From Megalopta genalis (lineage: Eukaryota > Arthropoda > Insecta > Hymenoptera > Halictidae): a DNA stretch of 64,000 nucleotides. The notes under the pieces are model-generated. The model saw nothing but the letters and a program-made list of their open reading frames with translations. It ran no database searches and was not told where the DNA came from. Below, in pieces: positions 35,858 through 48,900 of this stretch (position 1 is the stretch's first letter; each line of letters starts with the position of its first letter). The stretch covers positions 186,001 to 250,000 of the forward strand of contig NW_027476250.1 of NCBI RefSeq assembly GCF_051020955.1, read 5' to 3'. The translations under genes were made by a program, and so were the position numbers.

Positions 35858-38030
35858 GCTAAATCATTTGTTTCGCATGGATTTGAAGCTAAACCTTCTA
35901 CATCGCATTGATTTGAAGTTAAATCATGTGTTTCGCTTGGATTTGAAGCTAAACCTTCTCCGTCGCATTGATTTGAAGCTAAATCATGTGTTTCGCTTGG
36001 ATTTGAAGCTATACCTTCTACATCGCATTGATTTGAAGCTATACCTTCTACATCGCATTGATTTGAAGCTAAAATATGTGTATCGCACGGATTTTGAAGC
36101 TAAACCTTCTACAGCGCATTGATGTGAAACTAAATTATGTGTTTCGCTTGGATTTGAAGCTAACTCGTATGTTCCGTCTGTATTTTATGCTATATCTCTT
36201 ATATCGCAAGTATCTGATGCTAAATCATTTGTTTCGCATGGATTTGAAACTAAACCTTCTACATCGCATTGATTTACAGCTAAATCATGTGTTTTGCATG
36301 GATTTGATGCTAACTCGTTCGTTTCGCCTGCATTTGAAGCTATATCACTTATATCGCAAGTATCTGAACCTAAATCATTAGTTTCGCATGCATTTGAAGC
36401 TAAACATTCTACACCGCATAGAATTGAAGCTAGCTCGTTTGCTTCGTCTGCAGTTGAAGCTATATCACTTATATACCAAGTGTTTGATGCTAAATCATTT
36501 GTTTCGCAAGGATTGGTATCTATGCCTTCTACATCGCATTTATTTGAAGCTAAATCATGTTTTTCGCTTGGATTTGAAGCTGAGCCGTCCACGTCGCATT
36601 GATTTGAAACTAAATCATGTTTTTAGCATGGATTTGATGCTAACACGTTTGATTCTCCTGTATTTGAAGCTATATCACTTATATCGCAAGTATCTGTACC
36701 TACATCATTTGTTTCGCATGGATTTGAAGCTAAGCCTTCTATTTCGCATGGATTTAAAGCTAAATGATGTGTATCGCATGGATTTTGAAGCTAACTCGTT
36801 TGATTCGTCTGAATTTGAAGCTATATCACTTATATCCCAAGTGTTTGATGCTAAATCATTTGTTTCGCATGGATTTGTAGCTATACCATCTACATCGCAT
36901 TGATTTGAAGCTAAAACATGTGTTTCCGCTTGGATTTGAAGCTAAACCTTCAACATCGCATTGATTTGAAGCTAAATCGTGTGTTTTGCATGGATTTTAT
37001 GCTAACTCGTTTGTTTCCCCTGCATTTGAAGCTATATCAGTTATATCGCAAGTATCTGATGCTAAATCATTTGTTTCGCATGAATTTGAAGCTAAACCTT
37101 CTACATCGCATTGATTTGTAGCTAAATCATGTGTTTCGTTTGGATTTGAAGCTACACCTTCAACATCGCTTTGATTTGAAGCTAAATCATGTGTTTTGCA
37201 TGGATTTGATGCTACCTCGTTTGTTTCCCTTGCATTTGAAGTTATTTCAGTTATATCGCAAGTATCTGATGCTAAATCATGCGTTTCGCTTGGATTTGAA
37301 GCTAAACCTTCTACATCGCATTGATTTGAAGCTAAATCACATGTTTCGCATGGATTTGAAACTAACTCGTTTGTTTCGTCTCCATTTGAAGCTATATCAC
37401 AAACATTCGAAAGTATTTGAAACCACATCAGATGTGTCGCATGGATTTGGAGCTACACCTTCTACATCGCATAGATTTGAATCTTAATCATGTGTTTCGC
37501 ATGGATTTGAAGCTAACTCGTTTGTTGCGCAAGCAGTTGAAGCTATATCACCTACATCCGAAGTGTTTGAAGCTCAATCATTTGTCCCGCATGGATTTGA
37601 AGCTAACTCGTTTGTTTCACCTGCATTTGAAGCTATATCACTTATACCGCAAGTATCTGAACCTAAATCATTTGTTTCGCATGGATTTGAAGTTAAGCCT
37701 TCTACTTCGCATTGATTTGAAGCTAAATCATGTGTTTCGCATGGAATTTGAAGCTAACTCGTTTGTTTCTCCTGCATTTGAAGCTATATCGCTTATATCG
37801 TAAGTATCTAAACCTAAATCATTTGTTTCGGTTGGATTTGAAGCTAAACCTTCTACAACGCATTGATTTGAAGCTAAATCATGTGTTTTGCATGGATTTG
37901 ATGCTAACTCGTTTGTTTCTCCTGCATTTGAAGCTATATCACTCATATCGCAAGTATCTGAACCTAAATCATTTGTTTCGCATGGATTTGAAGCTAAGCC
38001 TTCTAATTCGCATGAATTTAAAGCTAAATG
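35858..38030. repeat. Diverged array segment right of the retrotransposon
   Basis: Up to about 36,900 the monomers have private variants and no close long partner in the window. From 36,918 to 37,330 the segment resembles the type at 13,000-13,200 and 56,900-57,100. At 37,400-37,600 it carries an unusual junction (cgaaagtatttgaaacc) that recurs at about 62,945-63,140 with offset 25,541. Extra B-C pairs and repeated ataccttctacatcgcattg monomers occur near 36,011-36,060. Confidence 0.8.
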
Positions 38031-39070
38031 ATGTGTATTGCATGGATTTTGAAGCTAACTAGTTTGATTCGTCTGCATTGGAAGCTATATCACTTATATC
38101 CCAAGTATTTGATGCTAAATCATTTGTTTCGCATGGATTTGAAGCTAAACCTTCTACATAGCATTGGTTTGAAGCTTAATAATGTGTATTGCTTGGATAT
38201 GAAGCTAACTCGTTTGTTTCCCCGTACATTTGCAGCTATATCTCTTATATCGGAACAATCTGATGCTAAATCATTTGTGTCGCATCGATTTGAAGCTAAA
38301 CCTTCCACATATCATTGATTCAAAGCTTAATAATGTGTCTTGCATGGATTTGAAGCTAACTCGTTTGTTTCCCCTGCATTTGAAGCTATATCACTTATAT
38401 CGCAAGTATCTGATTCTAAATCATTTGCTTCGCAAGGATTTGAAGCTAATCATTCTACACCGCATTGATTTGAAGCTTAATCATGTGTTTTGCATGGATT
38501 TGAAGCTACCTCGCTTGTTTGCCCGGCATTTGAAGCTGTATCACTTATATCGCAAGTATCTGAAGCTAAATCATTTGTGTCTCATGGATTTGAACCTACA
38601 CCATCTACATAGCATTGATTTGCAGCTGAATCATGTGTCTCGCATGGATTTGAAGCTAACTCGTTTGTTTCGTCTGCATTTGAAGCTATACCACTTTTAT
38701 CCCAAGTGTTTGATGCTAAATCATTTGTATCGCATGGATTTGAAGCTAAACCTTCTACATCATATCGATTTGAAACTAAATGATATGTATGGCATGGATT
38801 TTGAAGCTATCCCATTTGATTCGACTGCATTTGCAGCTATATCACTTATATCGCAAGTATCTGAACCTAAATCATTTGTTTCGCATGAATTTGAAGCTAA
38901 GCCTTCTACTTCGCATGGATTTAAAGCTAAATGATGTGTGTCGCATGGATTTTGAAGCTAACTCATTTGAGTCGTCTGCATTTGAAGCTATATCACATAT
39001 ATCCCAAGTGTTTGACGCTAAATCATTTGTTTCGCATGGATTGGAAGCTAATCCTTCTACTTCGCATTGA
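38030..39070. repeat. Isolated fragment of the left-arm super-repeat
   Basis: Begins like 362-480 (ttgattcgtctgcattgg) and changes within one pentamer to the type at 4,145-4,300 (tttccccgtacatttg). It then runs on as the type at 700-1,200 and 2,200-2,340. This order is not found in copies 1-4, so the fragment is a mosaic. It is more diverged from the super-repeat copies than they are from each other. Confidence 0.75.
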
Positions 39071-41330
39071 TTTAAAGCTAAATCATGTGATTCGCTTGGA
39101 TTTGAAGCTAACTCGTATGTTTCGCCTGCATTTGAAGCTATATCACATATATCCCTCGTGTTTGAAGCTCAATCATTTGTTTCGGATGGATTTGAAGCTA
39201 AACCTTCATAAATCGCCTTGATTTGAAGATAAATCATGTGTTTCGCTTGGATTTGAAGCTAATCCTTCTACATCGCATTGATTTGAAGCTAAATCATGTG
39301 TTGCGCTTGGATTTGAATCTATAACTTCTACATCGCATTGATTTGAAGCTAAATCATGTGTTTGGTTTGGATTTGAAGATATACCTTCTACATCGCTTTG
39401 ATTTGAAGCTAAATCATGTGTTTTGCATGGAATTGATGCTAACTCGTTTGTTTCCCCTGCATTTGAAGCTATTTCGGTTATATCGCAAGTATCTGATGCT
39501 AAATCATTTGTCTCGCATGGATTTGAAGATAAACCTTCTACATCGCATTGATTTGAAGCTAAATCATGTGTTGCGCTTGGATTTGAATCTATACCTTCTA
39601 CATCGAATTGATTTGAAGCTAAATCATGTGTTTCGTTTGGATTTGAAGATATACCTTCTACATCGCTTTGATTTGAAGCTAAATCATGTGTTTTGCATGG
39701 AATTGATGCTAACTCGTTTGCTTCCCCTGCATTTGAAGCTATTTCAGTTATGTCGCAAGTATCTGATGCTAAATCATTTGTTTCGCATGGATTTGAAGCT
39801 AAACCTTCTACATCGCATTGATTTGCAGCTAAATCATGCGTTTCGCATGGATTTGAAGCTAACTCGTTTTTTTCCCCTGCATTTGAAGCTATATCAGTTA
39901 TATCGCAAGTATCTTATGCTAAATCATTTGCTTCGCATGGAGTTGAAGCTAATCCTTCTACATCGCATTGATTTGCATCTAAATCATGTGTTTCGCATGG
40001 ATTTGAAGCTAACTCGTTTGCTTCCCCTGCATTTGAAGCTATATCAGTTATATCGCAAGTATCTGATGCTAAATCATTTGTTTCGCATGGATTTGAAGCT
40101 AAACCTTCTACATCGCATTGATTCGCATCTAAATCATGTGTTTCGCATGGATTTGAAGCTAACTCGATCGTTTCGCCTGCATTTGAAGCTATATCACTTA
40201 TATCGCAAGTGTTTGAAGCTAAATCATGTATTTCGCATGGATTTGAAGCTAACCTTCTACTTCGCATGGATTTGAAGATAAATTATGTGTTTCGCATGGA
40301 TTTGAAGGTAACTCGTTAGTATCGCCTGCATTTGAAGTTATATCACTTATATCGCAAGTATCTGAACCTAAATCATTTGTGTCGCATCGATTTGAAGCTA
40401 AACCTTCCACATATCATTGATTTGAAGCTTAATAATGTGTCTTGCGTGGATTTGAAGCTAACTCGTTTGTTTCCCCTGAATTTGAAGCTATATCACTTAT
40501 ATCGCAAGTACCTGAAGCTAAATCATTTGGGTCTCATGGATTTGAACCTACACCATCTACATAGCATTGATTTGCAGCTGAATCATGTGTTTCGCATGGA
40601 TTTGAAGCTAACTCGTTTGTTTCGTCTGCATTTGAAGCTATACCACTTATATCCCAAGTGTTCGAAGCTAAATCATTTGTTTCGCATGGATTGGAAGCTA
40701 AACCTTCTACCTCGCATTGATTTAAAGCTAAATCATGTGTTTCACTTGGATTGGAAGCTAACTCGTTTATTTCGTCTGCATTTGTAGCTGTATTACTTAT
40801 ATCGCCAGTATCTGAAGCTAAATCATTTGTGTCTCATGGATTTGAAGCTAAACCTCCTACATAGCATTGATTTGAAGCTAAATCATGTGATTCTCTAGGA
40901 CTTGAAGATAACTCGTTTGTTTCGCCTGCATTTGAAGCTATATCACATATATCCCACGTGTTTGAAGCTCAATCATTTGCTTCGCTTGGATTTGAAGCTA
41001 ATCCTTCTACATCGCATTGATTTGAAGCTAAATCATGTGATTCGCTTGGATTGGGAGCTAACTCGTTTGTTTCGCCTACATTTGAAGCTATATCACATAT
41101 ACCCCGCGTGTTTGAAGCTCAATCATTTGCTTCGCTTGGATTTGAAGCTAATCCTTCTACATCGCATTGATTTGAAGCTAAATCATGTGATTCGCTTGGA
41201 TTGGGAGCTAACTCGTTTGTTTCGCCTACATTTGAAGCTATATCACATATATCCACGTGTTTGAAGCTCAATCATTTGCTTCGCTTGGATTTGAAGCTAA
41301 TCCTTCTACATCGCATTGATTTGAAGCTAA
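39070..41330. repeat. Pentamers with extra B-C pairs, then clean 150-bp repeats
   Basis: From 39,330 to 39,780 a nine-monomer (270-bp) block is repeated, marked by gaagatataccttctacatc at about 39,376 and 39,646. From 39,780 to 40,260 regular pentamers follow. From about 40,890 to 41,330, consecutive 150-bp pentamers are nearly identical, with D-type cgcctac and E-type cacatatatcc variants. These are among the most uniform simple pentamers in the window. Confidence 0.75.
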
Positions 41331-44300
41331 ATCATGTGATTCGCATGGATTGGAAGCTAACTCGTTTGTTTCGTCTGCATTTGAAGATATATCACTTAAA
41401 TCCCAATTGTTTGAAGATAAATCATTTGTTCCGCATGGATTTCAAGCTAAACCTTCTACATCGCATTGATATAATGCTAAATCATGTGTTGCGCTTGGAT
41501 TGAAAGCTAACTCATTTATTTCATCTGCATTTGAAGCTGTATCACTTATAGCGCAAGTATCTGAAGCTAAATCATTTGTTTCGCATGGATTTGCAGCTAA
41601 CTCGGTTGTTTCGTCTGCATTTGAAGCTATATCACATATATTCCAAGCGTTTGAAGCTAAATCATTTGTTTGGCATGGATTTAAAGCTATATCACTTATA
41701 TCCCAAGCGTTTGAAGCTAAATCATTTGTTTCGCATGGATTTGAAGCTTTACCTTCTACATCGCATTGATTTGAACCTTAGTAATGTGTTTTGCTTGGAT
41801 ATGAAGCTATCTCGTTTGTTTCCCCTACATTTGAAGCTATATCACTTATATCCTATGTGTTTGAAGCTAAATCATTTGTTTCGCATGGATTTGAAGCTAA
41901 ACCTTCTACATAGCATTGATTTGAAGCTAAATCATGTGTTTCGCATGGATTTGAAGCTAACTCGTTTGCTTCGTCTGCATTTGAAGCTATATCACTTATA
42001 TCCCAAGTGTTTGAAGCTAAATCATTTGCTTCGCTTGGATTTGAAGCTAATCCTTCTACATCGCATTGATTTGAAGCTAAATCATGTGATTCTCTAGGAT
42101 TTGAAGATAACTCGTTTGTTTCGCCTGCATTTGAAGCTATATCACATATATCCCACGTGTTTGAAGCTCAATCATTTGCTTCGCTTGGATTTGAAGCTAA
42201 TCCTTCTACATCGCATTGATTTGAAGCTAAATCATGTGATTCGCTTGGATTGGGAGCTAACTCGTTTGTTTCGCCTACATTTGAAGCTATATCACATATA
42301 TCCCACGTGTTTGAAGCTCAATCATTTGCTTCGCTTGGATTGAAGCTAATCCTTCTACATCGCATTGATTTGAAGCTAAATCATGTGATTCGCTTGGATT
42401 GGAAGCTAACTTGTTTATTTCGTCTGCATTTGAAGCTGTATCACTTATATCGCAAGTATCTGAAGCTAAATCATTTGTGTCTCATGGATTTGAACCTAAA
42501 CAGTCAACACAGCATTGATTTGCAGCTAAATCATGTGTTTCGCATGGTTTTGAAGCTAACTCGTTTGATTCGACTGCATTTGCAGCTATATCACTTATAT
42601 CACAAGTGTTTGAAACTAAATCATTTGTTTCGCATGGATTTGAATCTAAACCTTCTATATCGCATTGATTTGAAGCTAAATCATGTGTTTCGCTTGAATT
42701 TGAAGCTATACCTTCTACATCGCTTTGATTTGAAGCTAAATCATGTGTTTTGCATGGATTTTATGCTAACTGGTTTGTTTCCCCTGCATTTGAAGCTATA
42801 TCAGTTATATCGCAAGTATCTGATGCTAAATCAATTGTTTCGCATGAATTTGAAGCTAAACCTTCTACATCGCATTGATTTGAAGCTAAATCATTTGTTT
42901 CGCATGGATTTGAAGGTAACTCGTTTGATTCGCCCGCATTTGAATCTATATCAATATATCGCAAGTATCTGAACCTAAATCATTTGTTTCGTATTGATTT
43001 GAAGCTAAAGCATCTACATCGCATTGAATTGAATCTAAATCAAGTATTTCGCTTGGATTTGAAGCTAACTCGTTTGATTCGCCCGCATTTGAAGCTATAT
43101 CAATATATCGCAAGTATCTAAACCTAAATCATTTGTTTCGCATGGATTTGAAGCTAAGCCTCCTACTTCGCATTGATTTGAAGCTAAATCATGTGCACCG
43201 CATGGATTTTGAAGCTAACTCGTTTGATTCGTCTGCATTTGACGCTATATCACTTATATCCCAATTGTTTGAAGCTAAATCATGTGTATCGCATGGAATT
43301 GAATTTAACTTGTTTCGCCTGTGTTTGAAGCTATATCACTTGTATCGCAAGTGTTTGAAGCTAAATCATTTGTTTCGCATGGATTTGAAGCTAAACCTTC
43401 TACATCGTATCGATTTGAAGCTAAATGATATGTATTGCATGGATTTTGAAGCTAATCCCGTTCGATTCGTCTGCATTTGCAGCTATATCACTTATATCAA
43501 AAGTGTTTGGAGCTAAATCATTTGTTTCGCATGGATTTGAAGCTAAACCTTCTATATCACATTGATTTGAAGCTAAATCATGTGTTTTGCATGGATTATA
43601 TGCTAACTCGTTTGTTTCCCCTGCATTTGAAGCTATATCAGTTATATCGCAAGTATCTGATGCTAAATCATTTGATTCGCATGGATTTGACGCTAAACAT
43701 TCTACATCGTATTGATTTGAAGCTAACTCATTTGTTTCGCATGGATTTGAAGCTAAACATTCTACATCGCATGGATTTGAAGCTAAGCCTTCTATTTCGC
43801 ATGGATTTAAAGGTAATGATGTGTATCGCATGCATATTGAAGCTAACTCGTTTGATTCGTCTGCATTTGAAGCTATATCACTTATACCCCAAGTGTTTGA
43901 TGCTAAATCATTTGTTTCGCATGGATTTGAAGCTAAACCTTCTACATCGTATCGATTTGAAGCTAAATGATATGTATTGCATGGATTTTGAAGCTAATCC
44001 CGTTCGATTCGTCTGCATTTGCAGCTATATCACTTATATCAAAAGTGTTTGGAGCTAAATCATTTGTTTCGCATGGATTTGAAGCTAAACCTTCTATATC
44101 ACATTGATTTGAAGCTAAATCATGTGTTTTGCATGGATTATATGCTAACTCGTTTGTTTCCCCTGCATTTGAAGCTATATCACATATATCCCACGTGTTT
44201 GAAGCTCAATCATTTGCTTCGCTTGGATTTGAAGCTAATCCTTCTACATCGCATTGATTTGAAGCTAAATCATGTGATTCGCTTGGATTGGGAGCTAACT

Positions 44301-45910
44301 CGTTTGTTTCGCCTACATTTGAAGCTATATCACATATATCCCACGTGTTTGAAGCTCAATCATTTGCTTCGCTTGGATTTGAAGCTAATCCTTCTACATC
44401 GCATTGATTTGAAGCTAAATCATGTGATTCGCTTGGATTGGAAGCTAACTCGTTAGTTTCGTCTGCATTTAAAGCTATATCACTTATATCGCTAGTATCT
44501 GAAGCTAAATCATTTTTTTCGCATGGATTTGAAGCTAAACTTTCTATATCGCATTGATTTGAAGCTAAATCATGTGATTCGCATGGATTGGAAGCTAACT
44601 CGTTTGTTTCGTCTGCATTTGAAGATATATCGCTTAAATCCCAATTGTTTGAAGATAAATCATTTGTTCCGCATGGATTTCAAGCTAAACCTTCTACATC
44701 GCATTGATATAATGCTAAATCATGTGTTGCGCTTGGATTGAAAGCTAACTCATTCATTTCATCTGCATTTGAAGCTGTATCACTTATAGCGCAAGTATCT
44801 GAAGCTAAATCATTTGTTTCGCATGGATTTGCAGCTAACTCGGTTGTTTCGTCTGCATTTGAAGCTATATCACATATATTCCAAGCGTTTGAAGCTAAAT
44901 CATTTGTTTGGCATGGATTTAAAGCTATATCACTTATATTCCTAGCGTTTGAAGCTAAATCATTTGTTTCGCATGGATTTGAAGCTTTACCTTCTACATC
45001 GCATTGATTTGAACCTTAGTAATGTGTTTTGCTTGGATATGAAGCTATCTCGTTTGTTTCCCCTACATTTGAAGCTATATCACTTATATCCTATGTGTTT
45101 GAAGCTAAATCATTTGTTTCGCATGGATTTGAAGCTAAACCTTCTACATAGCATTGATTTGAAGCTAAATCATGTGTTTCGCATGGATTTGAAGCTAACT
45201 CGTTTGCTTCGTCTGCATTTGAAGCTATATCACTTATATCCCAAGTGTTTGAAGCTAAATCATTTGCTTCACTTGGATTTGAAGCTAATCCTTCTACATC
45301 GCATTGATTTGAAGCTAAATCATGTGATTCTCTAGGATTTGAAGATAACTCGTTTGTTTCGCCTGCATTTGAAGCTATATCACATATATCCCACGTGTTT
45401 GAAGCTCAATCATTTGCTTCGCTTGGATTTGAAGCTAATCCTTCTACATCGCATTGATTTGAAGCTAAATCATGTGATTCGCTTGGATTGGGAGCTAACT
45501 CGTTTGTTTCGCCTACATTTGAAGCTATATCACATATATCCCACGTGTTTGAAGCTCAATCATTTGCTTCGCTTGGATTTGAAGCTAATCCTTCTACATC
45601 GCATTGATTTGAAGCTAAATCATGTGATTCGCTTGGATTGGAAGCTAACTTGTTTATTTCGTCTGCATTTGAAGCTGTATCACTTATATCGCAAGTATCT
45701 GAAGCTAAATCATTTGTGTCTCATGGATTTGAACCTAAACAGTCAACACAGCATTGATTTGCAGCTAAATCATGTGTTTCGCATGGTTTTGAAGCTAACT
45801 CGTTTGATTCGTCTGCATTTGCAGCTATATCACTTATATCACAAGTGTTTGAAACTAAATCATTTGTTTCGCATGGATTTGAATCTAAACCTTCTATATC
45901 GCATTGATTT
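41330..45910. repeat. Block repeat with 3,238-bp period
   Basis: The interval of about 41,340-42,760 recurs at about 44,578-45,900 with offset 3,238 and few changes. One change is a one-base loss at about 42,340 (cttggattgaagct, where the later copy has cttggatttgaagct). Between the copies, 43,040-44,150 holds another unit that reappears at about 46,735 and 50,305. The stretch 43,422-43,590 is repeated at 43,964-44,130, 542 bp on. Confidence 0.75.
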
Positions 45911-48900
45911 GAAGCTAAATAATGTGTTTCGCATGGATTTGAAGCTAACTCGTTTGTTTCCCCTGCATTTGAAGCTATTTCGGTTATATCGCAAGTATCT
46001 GATGCTAAATCATTTGTCTCGCATGGATTTGAAGCTAAACCTTCTACATCGCATTGATTTGAAGCTAAATCATGTGTTGCGCTTGGATTTGAACCTATAC
46101 CTTCTACATCGCATTGATTTGAAGCTTAATCATGTGTTTCGCTTGGATTTGAAGCTAAACCTTTTACATCGCATTGATTTGCAGCTAAATCATATGTTTT
46201 GCATGGTTTTGATGCTAACTCGTTTGTTTCCACTGCATTTGAAACTATATCAGTTATATCGCAAGTATCTGAAGCTAAATCATTTGTTTCCCATGGATTT
46301 GAACCTATACCTTCTACATCGCATTGATTTGAAGCTAAATCATGTGTTTCGTTTGGATTTGAAGCTAAACCGTCTACATCGCATTGATTTGCAGCTAAAT
46401 CATGTGTTTCGCATGGAATTGATGCTAACTCGTTGGTTTCCCCTGCATTTGAAGCTATTTCAGTTATGTCGCAAGTATCTGATACTAAATCATTTGTTTC
46501 GCATGGATTTGAAGCTAAACCTTCTACATCACATTGATTTGCAGCTAAATCATGCGTTTCGCATGGATTTGAAGCTAACTCGTTTGTTTCCCCTGCATTT
46601 GAAGCTATATCAGTTATATCGCACGTATCTGATGCTAAATCATTTGTTTCGCATGGAATTGAAGCTAAACCTTCTACATCGCATTGATTTGCATCTAAAT
46701 CATGTTTTTCGCATGGATTTGAAGCTAACTCGTTTGATTCGCCCGCATTTGAAGCTATATCAATATATCGCAAGTATCTAAACCTAAATCATTTGTTTCG
46801 CATGGATTTGAAGCTAAGCCTCCTACTTCGCATTGATTTGAAGCTAAATCATGTGCACCGCATGGATTTTGAAGCTAACTCGTTTGATTCGTCTGCATTT
46901 GACGCTATATCACTTATATCCCAATTGTTTGAAGCTAAATCATGTGTATCGCATGGAATTGAATTTAACTTGTTTCGCCTGTGTTTGAAGCTATATCACT
47001 TGTATCGCAAGTGTTTGAAGCTAAATCATTTGTTTCGCATGGATTTGAAGCTAAACCTTCTACATCGTATCGATTTGAAGCTAAATGATATGTATTGCAT
47101 GGATTTTGAAGCTAATCCCGTTCGATTCGTCTGCATTTGCAGCTATATCACTTATATCAAAAGTGTTTGGAGCTACATCATTTGTTTCGCATGGATTTGA
47201 AGCTAAACCTTCTATATCACATTGATTTGAAGCTAAATCATGTGTTTTGCATGGATTATATGCTAACTCGTTTGTTTCCCCTGCATTTGAAGCTATATCA
47301 GTTATATCGCAAGTATCTGATGCTAAATCATTTGTTTCGCATGGATTTGAAGCTAATCCTTCTACATCGCATTGATTTGAAGCTAAATCATGTGTTTTGC
47401 ATGGATTTGATGCTAACTCGTTTGTTTCCCCTGCATTTGATGCTATATCACTTATATCGCAAGTATCTGAAGCTAAATCATTTGTTTCGCATGGATATGA
47501 AGCTAAATCATGTGTTTCGCATGGAATTGATGCTAAATCGTTTGTTTCCCCTGCATTTGATGCTATATCACTTATATCGCAAGTGTTTGAAGCTAAATCA
47601 TTTGTTTCGCATGGATTTGAAGCTAAACCTCCTACATCGTATCGATTTGATGCTAAATGATATGTATTGCATGGATTTTGAAGCTAATCCCGTTCGATTC
47701 GTCTGCATTTGCAGCTATATCACTTATATCAAAAGTGTTTGGAGCTAAATCATTTGTTTCGCATGGATTTGAGGCTAAACCTTCTACATCGTATTGATTT
47801 GAAGCTAAATCATGTGTTTCGTTTGGATTTGAAGATATACCTTCTACATCGCTTTGATTTGAAGCTAAATCATGTGTTTTGCATGGAATTGATGCTAACT
47901 CGTTTGTTTCCCCTGCATTTGAAGCTATTTCGGTTATATCGCAAGTATATGATGCTAAATCATTTGTCTCGCATGGATTTGAAGCTAAACCTTCTACATC
48001 GCATTGATTTGAAGCTAAATCATGTGTTGCGCTTGGATTTGAATCTATACCTTCTACATCGCATTGATTTGAAGCTAAATCATGTGTTTCGTTTGGATTT
48101 GAAGATATAGCTTGTACATCGCTTTGATTTGCAGCTAAATCATGTGTTTCGCATGGAATTGATGCTAACTCGTTTGTTTCTCCTGCATTTGAAGCTATTT
48201 CAGTTATATCGCAAGTATCTGATGCTAAATCATTTGTTTAGCATGGATTTGAAGCTAAGCCTTCTACTTCGTATCGATTTGAAGTTAAATGATATGTATC
48301 GCATGGATTTTGAAGCTTCCGTTTGATTCGTCTGCATTTCCTGCTATATCACTTATATCCCAAGTGTTTGTAGGTAAATCATTTGTTTCGCATGGATTTG
48401 AGGCTAAACCTTCTACATCGTATTGATTTGAAGCTAAATCATGTGTTGCGCTTGGATTTGAATCTATAACTTCTACATCGCATTGATTTGAAGCTAAATC
48501 ATGTGTTTCGTTTGGATTTGAAGATATACCTTCTACATCGCTTTGATTTGAAGCTAAATCATGTGTTTTGCATGGAATTAATGCTAACTCGTTTGTTTCC
48601 CCTGCATTTGAAGCTATTTCGGTTATATCGCAAGTATCTGAAGCTAAATCATTTGTTTCGCATGGATTTGAAGCTAAACCTTCTACATCGCATTGATTTG
48701 CAGCTAAATAATGTGTTTCGCATGGATTTGAAGCTAACTCGTTTGTTTCCCCTGCATTTGAAGCTATTTCGGTTATATCGCAAGTATCTGATGCTAAATC
48801 ATTTGTCTCGCATGGATTTGAAGCTAAACCTTCTACATCGCATTGATTTGAAGCTAAATCATGTGTTGCGCTTGGATTTGAACCTATACCTTCTACATCG

